A stretch of 64,000 bases of DNA from the NCBI GenBank assembly GCA_910578845.1, contig CAJTSL010000017.1, forward strand, positions 12,090 to 76,089, in the 5' to 3' direction. Shown here in pieces: positions 16,663-23,959 of the stretch. The notes under the pieces are model-generated. The model was not told the DNA's origin. It made no database searches and worked only from the letters and a program-made list of their open reading frames with translations. Both the position numbers and the translations under genes were made by a program. The stretch comes from an uncultured Lachnospiraceae bacterium (GTDB lineage: Bacteria > Bacillota > Clostridia > Lachnospirales > Lachnospiraceae). The stretch's first letter is position 1. Each line of letters starts with the position of its first letter.

Positions 16663-18066
16663 ATGGGAAAGTATTTTCTGGCAATTGATATTGGGGCATC
16701 GAGCGGGAGGCATATTTTAGGGAGCCTGGAAAATGGGAAAATCGTGCTGGAAGAAGTGCATCGCTTCTGGAACGGCATGGACGATATAGACGGGACTCTC
16801 TGCTGGGATGTGGAGAGGTTGTTCCGGGAGATTATCGAAGGCATGAGAAAATGCCGCGAGATCGGCAAAATCCCGGAAAGCGTAGGCATTGATACCTGGG
16901 GCGTGGATTATGTACTGTTAGATCAGGAGGATAATATGATCGGGCAGGCGATCGGCTACAGAGACCATCGGACGGACGGCATGGACGAGGAAGTCTATAA
17001 GATTATAAAAGAAGATGACCTATATGCGCGGACCGGGATCCAGAAAGCTATTTTTAATACCATTTATCAGTTGATGGCGGTTAAGAAAAAGGATCCCGCT
17101 TGCTTGGAGAAAGCTGCGGCCATGCTGATGATACCTGATTATTTCCACTATAAGCTCTGCGGCAATAAAGTGCAGGAGTATTCGGAAGCGACGACCGGAC
17201 AGCTTGTCAATCCCGGGACGAAAGACTGGGATTATGAACTGATTGAAATGCTCGGCTTCCCGAAAGACATGTTCCTCAAAATGCATATGCCGGGAACCGC
17301 AATCGGCACGTTGACCGACGAAGTCAAAAATATGGTTGGATATGACTGCCAGGTAGTCTTGCCGCCTACGCATGATACGGCGTCCGCAGTTATGGCAGTC
17401 CCTTCTAATGATAAGAATGTATGCTATATCAGCTCCGGCACATGGTCTTTGATGGGCGTGGAAATGGAAGAGGCAAACTGTTCCATGCAGAGCAAAGAAG
17501 CGAACTTCACGAATGAGGGCGGCTATGACGGTAAGATTACATACCTTGCGAACATTATGGGATTATGGATGATCCAGTCCGTGCGTAATAAATTGGCGCC
17601 GGATATGTCTTATGGGGAATTATGCGATCAGGCTTCCAAGGAGGAGATCGCCTCTTTGGTAAATTGTCAGGACGAGCGTTTCTTATCCCCTGACGATATG
17701 GTCTGCGCTATCCAAGAATATTGCAAAGAGACTTCCCAACAGGTACCGGAGACATTGCCGGAATTAGCGTCGGTCATCTATAACAGCCTTGCCAAATGCT
17801 ATGCAGAGAAATTGCAGGAAATCGAGAAAATAACCGGAGTCAAATATGACAGGATCCATATTATCGGTGGCGGCTCAAACGCTGTATATCTCAATGAGCT
17901 AACGGCCAAATATACGGGAGTCCCGGTTTATGCAGGGCCGGGAGAAGCAACGGCGATTGGCAACGTCTTAACACAGATGATCCAAAGCGGGGAATTTACA
18001 GACTTGGCACAGGCAAGAGAGTGTGTGGCAAAGTCCTTTGCGATCCGGGTTTATGAAGGCAGATAG
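16663..18066 (+). CDS. rhaB: FGGY-family kinase, rhamnulokinase/fuculokinase type
   Basis: This 467-aa protein is close to RhaB in length. It has the phosphate-binding DIGASSGRHI at the N-terminus, GIDTWGVDYVLLD, RTGIQKAIFNTIYQL, YISSGTWSLMGVE and the C-terminal IHIIGGGSNAVYLNELTA, all typical of RhaB rather than FucK. It phosphorylates a ketose at O1 with ATP, giving L-rhamnulose-1-P or L-fuculose-1-P. Known fucose/rhamnose BMC loci use one kinase of this type. With fucI, fucU and the aldolase nearby and no rhamnose isomerase in the window, fuculose is at least one substrate. A perfect 13-bp stem-loop starts at its stop codon. Confidence 0.92.
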   Translation: MGKYFLAIDIGASSGRHILGSLENGKIVLEEVHRFWNGMDDIDGTLCWDVERLFREIIEGMRKCREIGKIPESVGIDTWGVDYVLLDQEDNMIGQAIGYRDHRTDGMDEEVYKIIKEDDLYARTGIQKAIFNTIYQLMAVKKKDPACLEKAAAMLMIPDYFHYKLCGNKVQEYSEATTGQLVNPGTKDWDYELIEMLGFPKDMFLKMHMPGTAIGTLTDEVKNMVGYDCQVVLPPTHDTASAVMAVPSNDKNVCYISSGTWSLMGVEMEEANCSMQSKEANFTNEGGYDGKITYLANIMGLWMIQSVRNKLAPDMSYGELCDQASKEEIASLVNCQDERFLSPDDMVCAIQEYCKETSQQVPETLPELASVIYNSLAKCYAEKLQEIEKITGVKYDRIHIIGGGSNAVYLNELTAKYTGVPVYAGPGEATAIGNVLTQMIQSGEFTDLAQARECVAKSFAIRVYEGR

Positions 18067-18102
18067 ATTGAAAAATCATGCTGAAGCACTGATTTTTCAA
18101 TC
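18066..18102 (+). terminator. Perfect stem-loop at the end of the kinase gene
   Basis: The 13-bp arms GATTGAAAAATCA and TGATTTTTCAATC pair, and TGCT/AGCA in the loop extend the stem. A similar but shorter hairpin precedes repeat family 1 copy D at 51019, so this hairpin may belong to the repeat rather than be a simple terminator. Confidence 0.65.
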
Positions 18103-18157
18103 GGCAATTTGTGTCTGTAATCCAAAGTCCGCAAGCTGAGAGAAAGGCATGGTTATT
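18101..18157 (+). repeat. Dispersed palindromic repeat family 1, copy B (shortened)
   Basis: It runs TCGGCAATTTGTG ... TCCAAAGTCCGCAAGCTGAG, lacking the central GATAGCG hairpin. Its last bases (GAGAGAAAGGC then ATGGTTATT) form the ribosome binding site and start of the ParA gene. Confidence 0.8.
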
Positions 18158-18961
18158 GATGTGAAAGAGAAGAAACGGGATACTGTCACGATATGTTTCG
18201 CAAATAATAAGGGGGGCAGCGGGAAGTCAACCTGTTGCGCGAATATTGGCTATGAGCTCTCGGCAGCGGGGAAGAGAACCCTGCTGATCGACGGGGACAT
18301 GCAGCTTAATTTGTCGCTGTCTTTCTTTGATGAAGATAAGGTATTGGATCTGGCACAGAGCGGGGAAAACCTCTATCATGCCATTTGCCAGAAGAAAGAT
18401 GTCAGGAGCTACATCATCCCAACAGAATATGAGAATCTGGATCTGCTGCCGTCTTCTACATTAATGAGCCAGGTAGAGTATGAGCTTTTCACCATGATGC
18501 AGCGGGAATACATTTTAAAGAAGTGTTTGCAGGGAGTCAGAGAAGAGGGGTGTTATGACTATATCTTAATTGATTCCCCGCCGACGCTCGGGACATGGGT
18601 CATCAATATACTCTGCGCTTCGGATTATGTCATTGTGCCGGTGGAGGCATCGCCGTGGGGATTCTTTGGCCTTGCCAATATGTTTGATTTCCTCAATCAT
18701 ATGACGGAAGTGACGGATGCCCGGATTATGGGCGTGCTGATTACGAAAGTGGATGAGCGGAAAAACTATTACAGACAGGCAAAGGAGATCCTGGAAGAGT
18801 ATCAGGAAATCCATGTATTTGATTCTTTCATTCATGTAGATTCTGCCATTGAGTGGGCACAGGATGCGTCTAAACCGGTGGCGGCCTATAAGAAAACAAC
18901 GCGAAGTGCGACAGAATTTAAAAAAATGACAGAGGAGGTCATGCGATATGGCAGTAGGTAA
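18149..18961 (+). CDS. ParA/MinD-superfamily ATPase, possibly BMC positioning (McdA-like)
   Basis: This 270-aa protein has the deviant Walker A NKGGSGKST (signature Lys21), Walker A' LLIDGDMQLNLS and Walker B YDYILIDSPPTLG, placing it in the ParA family of dynamic ATPases that pattern cargo on the nucleoid. There is no parS-like or plasmid-replication gene nearby. Instead it lies between the sugar kinase and the microcompartment operon, and overlaps by 14 bases a small Lys/Ala-rich protein. In carboxysomes a ParA homologue (McdA) with a small partner (McdB) spaces the compartments. A similar job for this catabolic BMC is inference from this arrangement. Its start and ribosome binding site lie in a dispersed repeat. 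A role in chromosome or remnant plasmid segregation is the main alternative. Confidence 0.85.
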   Translation: MVIDVKEKKRDTVTICFANNKGGSGKSTCCANIGYELSAAGKRTLLIDGDMQLNLSLSFFDEDKVLDLAQSGENLYHAICQKKDVRSYIIPTEYENLDLLPSSTLMSQVEYELFTMMQREYILKKCLQGVREEGCYDYILIDSPPTLGTWVINILCASDYVIVPVEASPWGFFGLANMFDFLNHMTEVTDARIMGVLITKVDERKNYYRQAKEILEEYQEIHVFDSFIHVDSAIEWAQDASKPVAAYKKTTRSATEFKKMTEEVMRYGSR

Positions 18962-19232
18962 GGGAAGTATGGCAAGAGCAGCTAAGGCAGCGGAGGAATC
19001 GGCGGATAAGGCGCCTGCGAAGAACAGGACGAAAAAATCAGCCGCAAAGGCAACGGGCCCTACAGAGAAGAAAACAGCGAAAACAGTTGTGACGGCGGAG
19101 ACGGTTGCAGCGCCGTCGGAAGAAGTGTTACGGCAGATCATTTATCAAAGGAGCGATGGCATATTAGAGCGTGACGCGAAACCAAATGAGAGTTTTGGCT
19201 TAGGGGATGCCATGCCGGTATACTATTTTTAA
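18948..19232 (+). CDS. Small Lys/Ala-rich protein overlapping the ParA gene
   Basis: This is a 94-aa protein. Residues 1-65 are rich in Lys, Ala and Thr (AKNRTKKSAAKATGPTEKK) and probably disordered and DNA- or ATPase-binding. The conserved-looking end has a short amphipathic helix (SEEVLRQIIYQ) followed by RSDGILERDAKPNESFGLGD and a terminal PVYYF. I do not recognise a family. The 14-base overlap with the ParA-type ATPase makes it that protein's likely partner, as ParB or McdB proteins are for their ATPases. The helix pattern resembles the encapsulation-type helices on the BMC enzymes downstream, which would let it link shell or cargo to the ATPase. That last step is speculative. Confidence 0.7.
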   Translation: MAVGKGSMARAAKAAEESADKAPAKNRTKKSAAKATGPTEKKTAKTVVTAETVAAPSEEVLRQIIYQRSDGILERDAKPNESFGLGDAMPVYYF

Positions 19233-19267
19233 ATTAATTTCAAGACAATCATTTGAAGATAACGATT

Positions 19268-19990
19268 TCATGACAAGATCCGGTGCAGCAGCGTTATATC
19301 GCTGTTGATGATTAACTGTGCCGGGAAGCCACATTTCTTCAGCAATGGAAAAATATAGCGCATATCCCCAATATGCTCTTTTCCATGGCTGTCGCTAGAG
19401 AGCAGGACGGGGAGGCGCATTTTCTTACAAAGGGAAAGGATCTGCAAACAATTCTGATATCCGTCCGTCCGATAAGCATCCGGCATTAAGGATGCATTAT
19501 TGATCTCCGGGTATACATGATATTGCTGGCATGCCGACAGCAGCCGTTCGAAATCGACAGCAAATCTCCCGTCGTCAGGATGTCCCAGAAAACGGACACC
19601 GGGATGCTTCATCGCTTTGATATAAGCTGAAGTATTGGAGGAAGCGTCGCCAGATTGAAAAACCGGACGGTGCATACTGATGAAGGCATAATCCAAAGAT
19701 GCCAGCAACGTGTCCTCTAAATCGACATCCCCGTTTTCGTTTATAATGTTTAGTTCTACGCCATATAATAAATCCACGCCGAACCGTTTCCTGTCTGCCA
19801 GCAGAAGATTGCGGAAGTAGGAAGTTCCCGCGCTCCCTGGCGTAGCAGGAGCATGGTCGGAAATGCCAAGGATCTTAAGGGAGTTTGCCGCTGCCATGCG
19901 CGCCATGTCCGTAATCGTATCGTGATTTGCGTGGCCGCTGGCGAGAGAGTGGGTGTGGATGTCGAGTAAAATAGGGATATCGCTGTGCAT
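19268..19990 (-). CDS. PHP-domain phosphoesterase (YcdX/HisK-like)
   Basis: This 240-aa protein of the PHP superfamily has metal-binding motifs DIHTHSLASGHA, SDHAPATPGS, GVELNI, HPDDGRF and SSDSHGKEH in the expected order. These enzymes form a trinuclear metal centre and hydrolyse phosphoesters such as histidinol phosphate. The closest style is the YcdX group, whose substrate is not settled. The start follows AAAGGAG. It is read on the opposite strand between the ParA pair and the BMC operon, so it diverges from the BMC promoter region. Its presence inside the locus could mean a phosphosugar clean-up role, but nothing in the sequence proves it. Confidence 0.88.
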   Translation of the reverse strand: MHSDIPILLDIHTHSLASGHANHDTITDMARMAAANSLKILGISDHAPATPGSAGTSYFRNLLLADRKRFGVDLLYGVELNIINENGDVDLEDTLLASLDYAFISMHRPVFQSGDASSNTSAYIKAMKHPGVRFLGHPDDGRFAVDFERLLSACQQYHVYPEINNASLMPDAYRTDGYQNCLQILSLCKKMRLPVLLSSDSHGKEHIGDMRYIFPLLKKCGFPAQLIINSDITLLHRILS

Positions 19991-20149
19991 GGAGGCTCCT
20001 TTCTGCTCATTAAGCTTCCTTTATTATGCCTATTATGCCATATCTCATCTGAAAAAACAACAGCAATCCCACATAAATCCAATACAATCCCAACAAAAAC
20101 CAAATAAATAACAGTGATATACGATCAATATAAGAAAAAAATGCAAGGA

Positions 20150-20196
20150 TTGACTTGGAAACAGTCAAAAACAAAACAAAGAAAATGTTGTTTTGT
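20150..20196 (+). promoter_or_regulatory. Two perfect dyads upstream of the BMC promoter
   Basis: Dyad 1 is TTGACT-7-AGTCAA (20150-20168). Dyad 2 is ACAAAACAA-8-TTGTTTTGT (20171-20196) and ends one base before the -35 box. Placement upstream of the promoter suits an activator or a repressor that loops. The AraC, LacI and DeoR proteins of the locus are candidates. Confidence 0.65.
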
Positions 20197-20197
20197 G

Positions 20198-20226
20198 TTG
20201 ACTTTGAAGGCGTAATATCCTATAAT
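20198..20226 (+). promoter_or_regulatory. Promoter of the microcompartment operon
   Basis: TTGACT (20198-20203), 17-base spacer, TATAAT (20221-20226). It is the only strong promoter seen between here and the end of the BMC operon. Confidence 0.8.
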
Positions 20227-20308
20227 AAGAACATACAGACAATAAGGCGATCTATACATGAAAATTCTGATAAATTCGTAGCATGGGAAGGGAGCAAAAC
20301 CGTTAATT

Positions 20309-20662
20309 ATGGAAGAGAAACAAAGGATCATACAGGAACTGGTCCCGGGCAGACAGATTACCCTTGCACATATCATTGCTAATCCGGACAACATATTATA
20401 TGAAAAACTTGGTCTAAACCCTGCGGTAGAGTATGACAAGTCCGCAATCGGTGTTTTGACGATCAGTCCCGCGGAGACGGCGATCATCATTGCGGATATA
20501 GCCATGAAAGCTTCGGGCGTTGACCTTGGCTTTGTGGACAGGTTTTCCGGTTCGGTCATCGTTACGGGGACGGTTTCGCAGGTGGAAGCCGCGCTTGAGG
20601 CAATCCTGCATTATACAGAAGAGACGCTTGGCTATACCGTCTGCAAGATTACAAGGACATGA
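20309..20662 (+). CDS. eutS: BMC shell protein, circularly permuted EutS/PduU type
   Basis: This 117-aa protein has the EutS/PduU order: an N-terminal segment RIIQELVPGRQITLAHIIANP, whose strand forms the small beta-barrel cap of the hexamer, then the permuted BMC fold with IGVLTISPAETAIIIADIAMKA and LGFVDRFSGSVIVTG. It is a facet component of the microcompartment shell. It is the first gene of the BMC operon and overlaps the next by the ATGA junction. Ribosome binding is weak (GGGAG 17 bases upstream). EutS-type proteins occur in both ethanolamine and propanediol compartments; the enzymes downstream decide the pathway. Confidence 0.93.
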   Translation: MEEKQRIIQELVPGRQITLAHIIANPDNILYEKLGLNPAVEYDKSAIGVLTISPAETAIIIADIAMKASGVDLGFVDRFSGSVIVTGTVSQVEAALEAILHYTEETLGYTVCKITRT

Positions 20663-21114
20663 AGAAGCTTATCTTAATCGGCCGCAGCGAGGCGGGCAAG
20701 ACGACGTTAACGCAGGCATTAAAGGGTGAAACGATTACTTATCAGAAAACACAGTATGTTAATTATTTTGACGTCATTATTGATACGCCGGGAGAGTACG
20801 CGCAGACGGCAAAGCTTGGCCGGGCATTAGCGTTATACGCATACGAAGCGGATGTTGTAGGGTTATTATTGGCGGCAAATGAGCCATATTCCCTGTATCC
20901 GCCCAATATTACCTGTATGGTGAACCGGGACGTCATTGGCATAGTGACGAAGATAGACAGAGAGGACGCCAATCCGGGACAAGCAGCCAGATGGCTGGCG
21001 TTAACAGGCTGTAAGAAGATCTTTTTCGTCAATTCCAAGGCAAATGAGGGCGTTGGCGATATCCTTGCTTATCTGAGGGAACCCGGGGATGTGCTGCCGT
21101 GGGAGAGTACGTAG
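20659..21114 (+). CDS. eutP: EutP/PduV-family small GTPase-like protein
   Basis: This 151-aa P-loop protein has Walker A GRSEAGKTT (residues 8-16), IDTPGEY for the G3 motif and TKIDRED for G4. This matches EutP/PduV, Ras-like proteins found in many BMC operons. PduV has been linked to the shell surface and compartment movement; the exact function is not settled. Its start codon overlaps the stop of the EutS-like gene (ATGA), so the two are translationally coupled. With the ParA pair nearby, the locus has two nucleotide-dependent proteins that might act on compartment position. Confidence 0.92.
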   Translation: MKKLILIGRSEAGKTTLTQALKGETITYQKTQYVNYFDVIIDTPGEYAQTAKLGRALALYAYEADVVGLLLAANEPYSLYPPNITCMVNRDVIGIVTKIDREDANPGQAARWLALTGCKKIFFVNSKANEGVGDILAYLREPGDVLPWEST

Positions 21115-21278
21115 CGTAGGCTCTTCATAATCCTGGCAGGTTTCGGGCACCGTACATAGGAAGCATAATAGAAATTTCCGCTTGGGGAATAGCAGTTTTG
21201 CTTTTATCCGCTTTCTATAGCGGGGATTCTATTTGTAATAATAGTTTTAAAATAAAGAGAAAAGAAAGGGAGAACACA

Positions 21279-22076
21279 ATGGCATTAAATGAGTATGAAA
21301 TCAAGAAACAGATTTGCGACATCGGCAAGAGAATTTATGACCGTAACATGGTTGCGGCAAATGACGGAAATATTTCCGTGAAATTAAACGATAACGAATT
21401 TCTATGCACACCGACAGGCGTATCCAAAGGGTTCATGACACCTGAGTATATCTGTAAAGTAGATGCGGACGGCAATGTGATCCAGGCGAACAAAGGATTC
21501 AGGCCTTCATCTGAAATCAAGATGCATATGCGCGTCTACAAGAAAAGACCGGACGTTGGCTCTGTTGTCCATGCACATCCTACTTTTGCGACCAGCTTTG
21601 CAATTGCAGGCATCCCGCTGACACAGCCGATCATGCCTGAAGCAGTGATCGCCCTTGGATGTGTGCCGATCGCGCCTTACGGAACGCCTTCCACGATGGA
21701 GATTCCTGATGCGGTAGAGCCGTATCTGGAGCATTTCGATGCAGTATTATTAGAAAGCCACGGCGCATTGACCTGGTCAACAGACCTTTTGGCAGCTTAT
21801 ATGAAGATGGAATCCGTAGAGTTTTATGCAGAGCTTTTGTATAAAGCAAGACAGCTTGGCGGCCCGAAAGAGTTTAGTCCTGAGAACGTACAGAAATTAT
21901 ATGAAATCAGAAGGAAAATGGGATTGCCAGGACGTCATCCGGCTGATCTTTGCCAGAATAAAGGAAAAGAAAACTGCCATAACTGCGGCTCCTGTTCTTC
22001 ATCATCATCAGCAAGTGACAGCCAGGAACTGGTAGCGGCGATCACGAAAAAAGTATTAGAGCAGCTTGGCAAATAA
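21279..22076 (+). CDS. fucA: Class II aldolase, fuculose/rhamnulose-1-phosphate type, with C-terminal targeting helix
   Basis: This 265-aa protein splits L-fuculose-1-P (or L-rhamnulose-1-P) into DHAP and L-lactaldehyde. Zn ligands are visible in VVHAHPTFATS and LLESHGALTW, with Glu in the neighbouring IMPEAVIALG. The catalytic fold ends near residue 225. It is followed by a Cys/Ser-rich linker (NCGSCSSSSSAS) and an amphipathic helix ELVAAITKKVLEQLGK, the form of a BMC encapsulation peptide. C-terminal extensions of this kind mark the aldolases of fucose/rhamnose (GRM5/FRUT) compartments. The start at 21279 follows AAAGGGAG; the longer frame from 21198 lies in leader sequence. Confidence 0.94.
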   Translation: MALNEYEIKKQICDIGKRIYDRNMVAANDGNISVKLNDNEFLCTPTGVSKGFMTPEYICKVDADGNVIQANKGFRPSSEIKMHMRVYKKRPDVGSVVHAHPTFATSFAIAGIPLTQPIMPEAVIALGCVPIAPYGTPSTMEIPDAVEPYLEHFDAVLLESHGALTWSTDLLAAYMKMESVEFYAELLYKARQLGGPKEFSPENVQKLYEIRRKMGLPGRHPADLCQNKGKENCHNCGSCSSSSSASDSQELVAAITKKVLEQLGK

Positions 22077-22079
22077 TTT

Positions 22080-22559
22080 ATGGACAAATATAATCTGGAG
22101 AAAATCGTAAAGAACCTCGTTGGCGAGGCGCTTGTCAAGGAAGTCATGTCGCTTCGGCTCGCCGTTTTGTTGATTGAAGCGGTGGAAGAAAAGGCGAAAG
22201 AAATGGATATGCGGGTCGTGATTGCAGTATCGGACGCATCCGGCAGGCCAGTGGCGGTCCATTGCATGGATAACGCTTACCATGGCAGTTTCGATGTGGC
22301 GGTCAATAAGACGTATACGGCGACGGCGTTTCAAATGTCAACGAAGGAGTTGTCAAGATTGTGCCAGCCTGGACAGGATCTATATGGGCTCCAGTTCTCC
22401 AACGAAGGGAAAGTCATGATACTTGGCGGCGGCGAGCCGCTTATGGTTGGGGAGACGATGATAGGCGCCTTGGGCGTATCCGGAGGCACTGCAGCTCAGG
22501 ATACGGAACTTGCGGCTTATGGCAAAGATATGTTAAAGGAGGTAATAAAGTGTCTGTAG
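22080..22559 (+). CDS. GlcG/HbpS/PduO-C family protein
   Basis: This 159-aa protein of the heme-degrading/GlcG family, also present as the C-terminal domain of PduO, has the typical MRVVIAVSDASGRPVAVHCMD, AFQMSTKEL and VMILGGGEPL segments. The N-terminal 18 residues (LEKIVKNLVGEALVKEV) form an amphipathic helix that could be a targeting peptide. The adenosyltransferase half of PduO is absent, in line with a B12-independent pathway. Its role in such compartments is unknown; binding of heme or another cofactor is possible. It starts 3 bases after the aldolase stop with no ribosome binding site, so translational coupling is likely. Confidence 0.85.
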   Translation: MDKYNLEKIVKNLVGEALVKEVMSLRLAVLLIEAVEEKAKEMDMRVVIAVSDASGRPVAVHCMDNAYHGSFDVAVNKTYTATAFQMSTKELSRLCQPGQDLYGLQFSNEGKVMILGGGEPLMVGETMIGALGVSGGTAAQDTELAAYGKDMLKEVIKCL

Positions 22560-23941
22560 ATGAGAGTATGATTCATGACATCGTGCAGAAGGTCATGGCA
22601 AATATGCAGATAACAGGCTCTGTGGAAGGGATGCACGGCGTCTTTTCCGATATGGACGAAGCGATTAAGGCCTCGATAGAAGCGCAGAAAGTTGTCCGCA
22701 ACTTAAGCCTGGATGCGCGAGAGAAGATTATCGCCACAATCAGGAGAAAAACGCATGAGAATGCTGAGATCATCGCCAATATGGGCGTGAATGAAACCGG
22801 CATGGGAAACGTGGGAGATAAAATCTTAAAGCACCACCTGACAGCGGACAAGACGCCCGGGACCGAAGATCTAAGCACGATCGCATGGTCCGGCGACAGG
22901 GGGCTGACCTTGGTGGAGATGGGACCTTTTGGTGTGATTGGCGCGATTACGCCGGCGACCAACCCATCCGAAACCGTTATCTGTAATTCGATCGGTATGA
23001 TTGCAGGTGGCAATACCGTTGTCTTCAATCCGCATCCGAATGCGAAGAAAACAACGATTTTCACAATCAATATGATCAATGAGGCATCTTTGGAAGCCGG
23101 AGGGCCGGACAATATCGCGGTAACGGTGGAAGTGCCGACGATGGAGACTAGCGCAGTGATGATGAAGCATCCGGCGATCCCGCTTCTCGTTGCGACCGGA
23201 GGCCCCGGCGTCGTTACGGCAGTGCTTTCATCCGGGAAAAGGGCAATCGGCGCAGGAGCAGGAAATCCACCGGCGTTTGTAGACGATACGGCGGATGTGC
23301 GCAAAGCAGCGAAAGATATCGTAAACGGCGCTACGTTCGATAATAACCTGCCTTGTATCGCAGAGAAAGAAATCGTAGCAATGGATGGCATTGCTGATGA
23401 ACTGATGCACTATATGATCCAGGAGAACGGCTGCTATCTGGCGGACAAAGAAATACAGGATAAATTGACCAAAACAGTCATTACGCCTAAGGGCGCATTG
23501 AACAGGAAATGTGTCGGCAGAAGCGCGCGTGCTTTATTATCCATGGTCGGCGTGGAAGTAGGGCCGGAAATCCGGTGTATCGTGTTCGAAGGGCCAAAGG
23601 AGCATCCGCTTATCGCGACAGAACTGATGATGCCAATCCTTGGCATGGTCAGGGTGAAAAGCTTCGAGGAAGGTGTGGAGACAGCCGTATGGTTAGAACA
23701 TGGCAACCGTCATTCCGCACATATCCATTCTAAGAATGTAGATAATATTACGACATATGCAAAAGCAATTGATACGGCAATCCTCGTGAAGAACGGGCCA
23801 AGCTATGCGGCGCTCGGTTTTGGCGGCGAAGGATACTGTACCTTTACGATTGCATCCAGGACAGGCGAAGGCTTAACAAGCGCGCAGACATTTACGAAGA
23901 GAAGGCGCTGTACGATGTCGGACAGCCTTTGCATCCGATAG
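22550..23941 (+). CDS. pduP: CoA-acylating propionaldehyde dehydrogenase (PduP/EutE family)
   Basis: This 463-aa enzyme oxidises propanal (perhaps also acetaldehyde) to propionyl-CoA with NAD+. The active-site Cys is in FDNNLPCIAEKE, and the C-terminus TFTKRRRCTMSDSLCIR is that of PduP. The first 18 residues (DESMIHDIVQKVMANM) are the amphipathic encapsulation helix known from Salmonella PduP. The true start is GTG at 22550, preceded by AAAGGAGG; it overlaps the previous gene by 10 bases. The frame is open further upstream, but there it only shadows the GlcG-like gene. It works with PduL and the alcohol dehydrogenase to recycle CoA and NAD inside the shell. Confidence 0.95.
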   Translation: MSVDESMIHDIVQKVMANMQITGSVEGMHGVFSDMDEAIKASIEAQKVVRNLSLDAREKIIATIRRKTHENAEIIANMGVNETGMGNVGDKILKHHLTADKTPGTEDLSTIAWSGDRGLTLVEMGPFGVIGAITPATNPSETVICNSIGMIAGGNTVVFNPHPNAKKTTIFTINMINEASLEAGGPDNIAVTVEVPTMETSAVMMKHPAIPLLVATGGPGVVTAVLSSGKRAIGAGAGNPPAFVDDTADVRKAAKDIVNGATFDNNLPCIAEKEIVAMDGIADELMHYMIQENGCYLADKEIQDKLTKTVITPKGALNRKCVGRSARALLSMVGVEVGPEIRCIVFEGPKEHPLIATELMMPILGMVRVKSFEEGVETAVWLEHGNRHSAHIHSKNVDNITTYAKAIDTAILVKNGPSYAALGFGGEGYCTFTIASRTGEGLTSAQTFTKRRRCTMSDSLCIR

Positions 23942-23959
23942 GGAAAAGGAGGTAAGGAA

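Larger units (their letters stand above)
19991..20308. other. Divergent control region of the BMC operon
   Basis: These 318 gene-free bases separate the PHP gene and the EutS-like gene. They hold two perfect dyads (20150-20168 and 20171-20196), a sigma-A promoter (20198-20226) and about 80 bases of untranslated leader. The rest is A-rich with no further signal that I can support. Confidence 0.7.

Noticed and set aside
18149..19232. Integrated plasmid marked by a ParA gene
   Set aside because: No replication, mobilisation, integrase or attachment sequence is visible, and the flanking genes belong to one sugar pathway.
22361..22549. N-terminal extension of PduP
   Set aside because: It lies wholly inside the GlcG-like gene in another frame; GTG 22550 has a perfect ribosome binding site and begins the known targeting helix.
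22573..23391. 272-aa minus-strand open frame opposite pduP
   Set aside because: It is a shadow of codon bias in pduP, with no ribosome binding site or recognisable motif.
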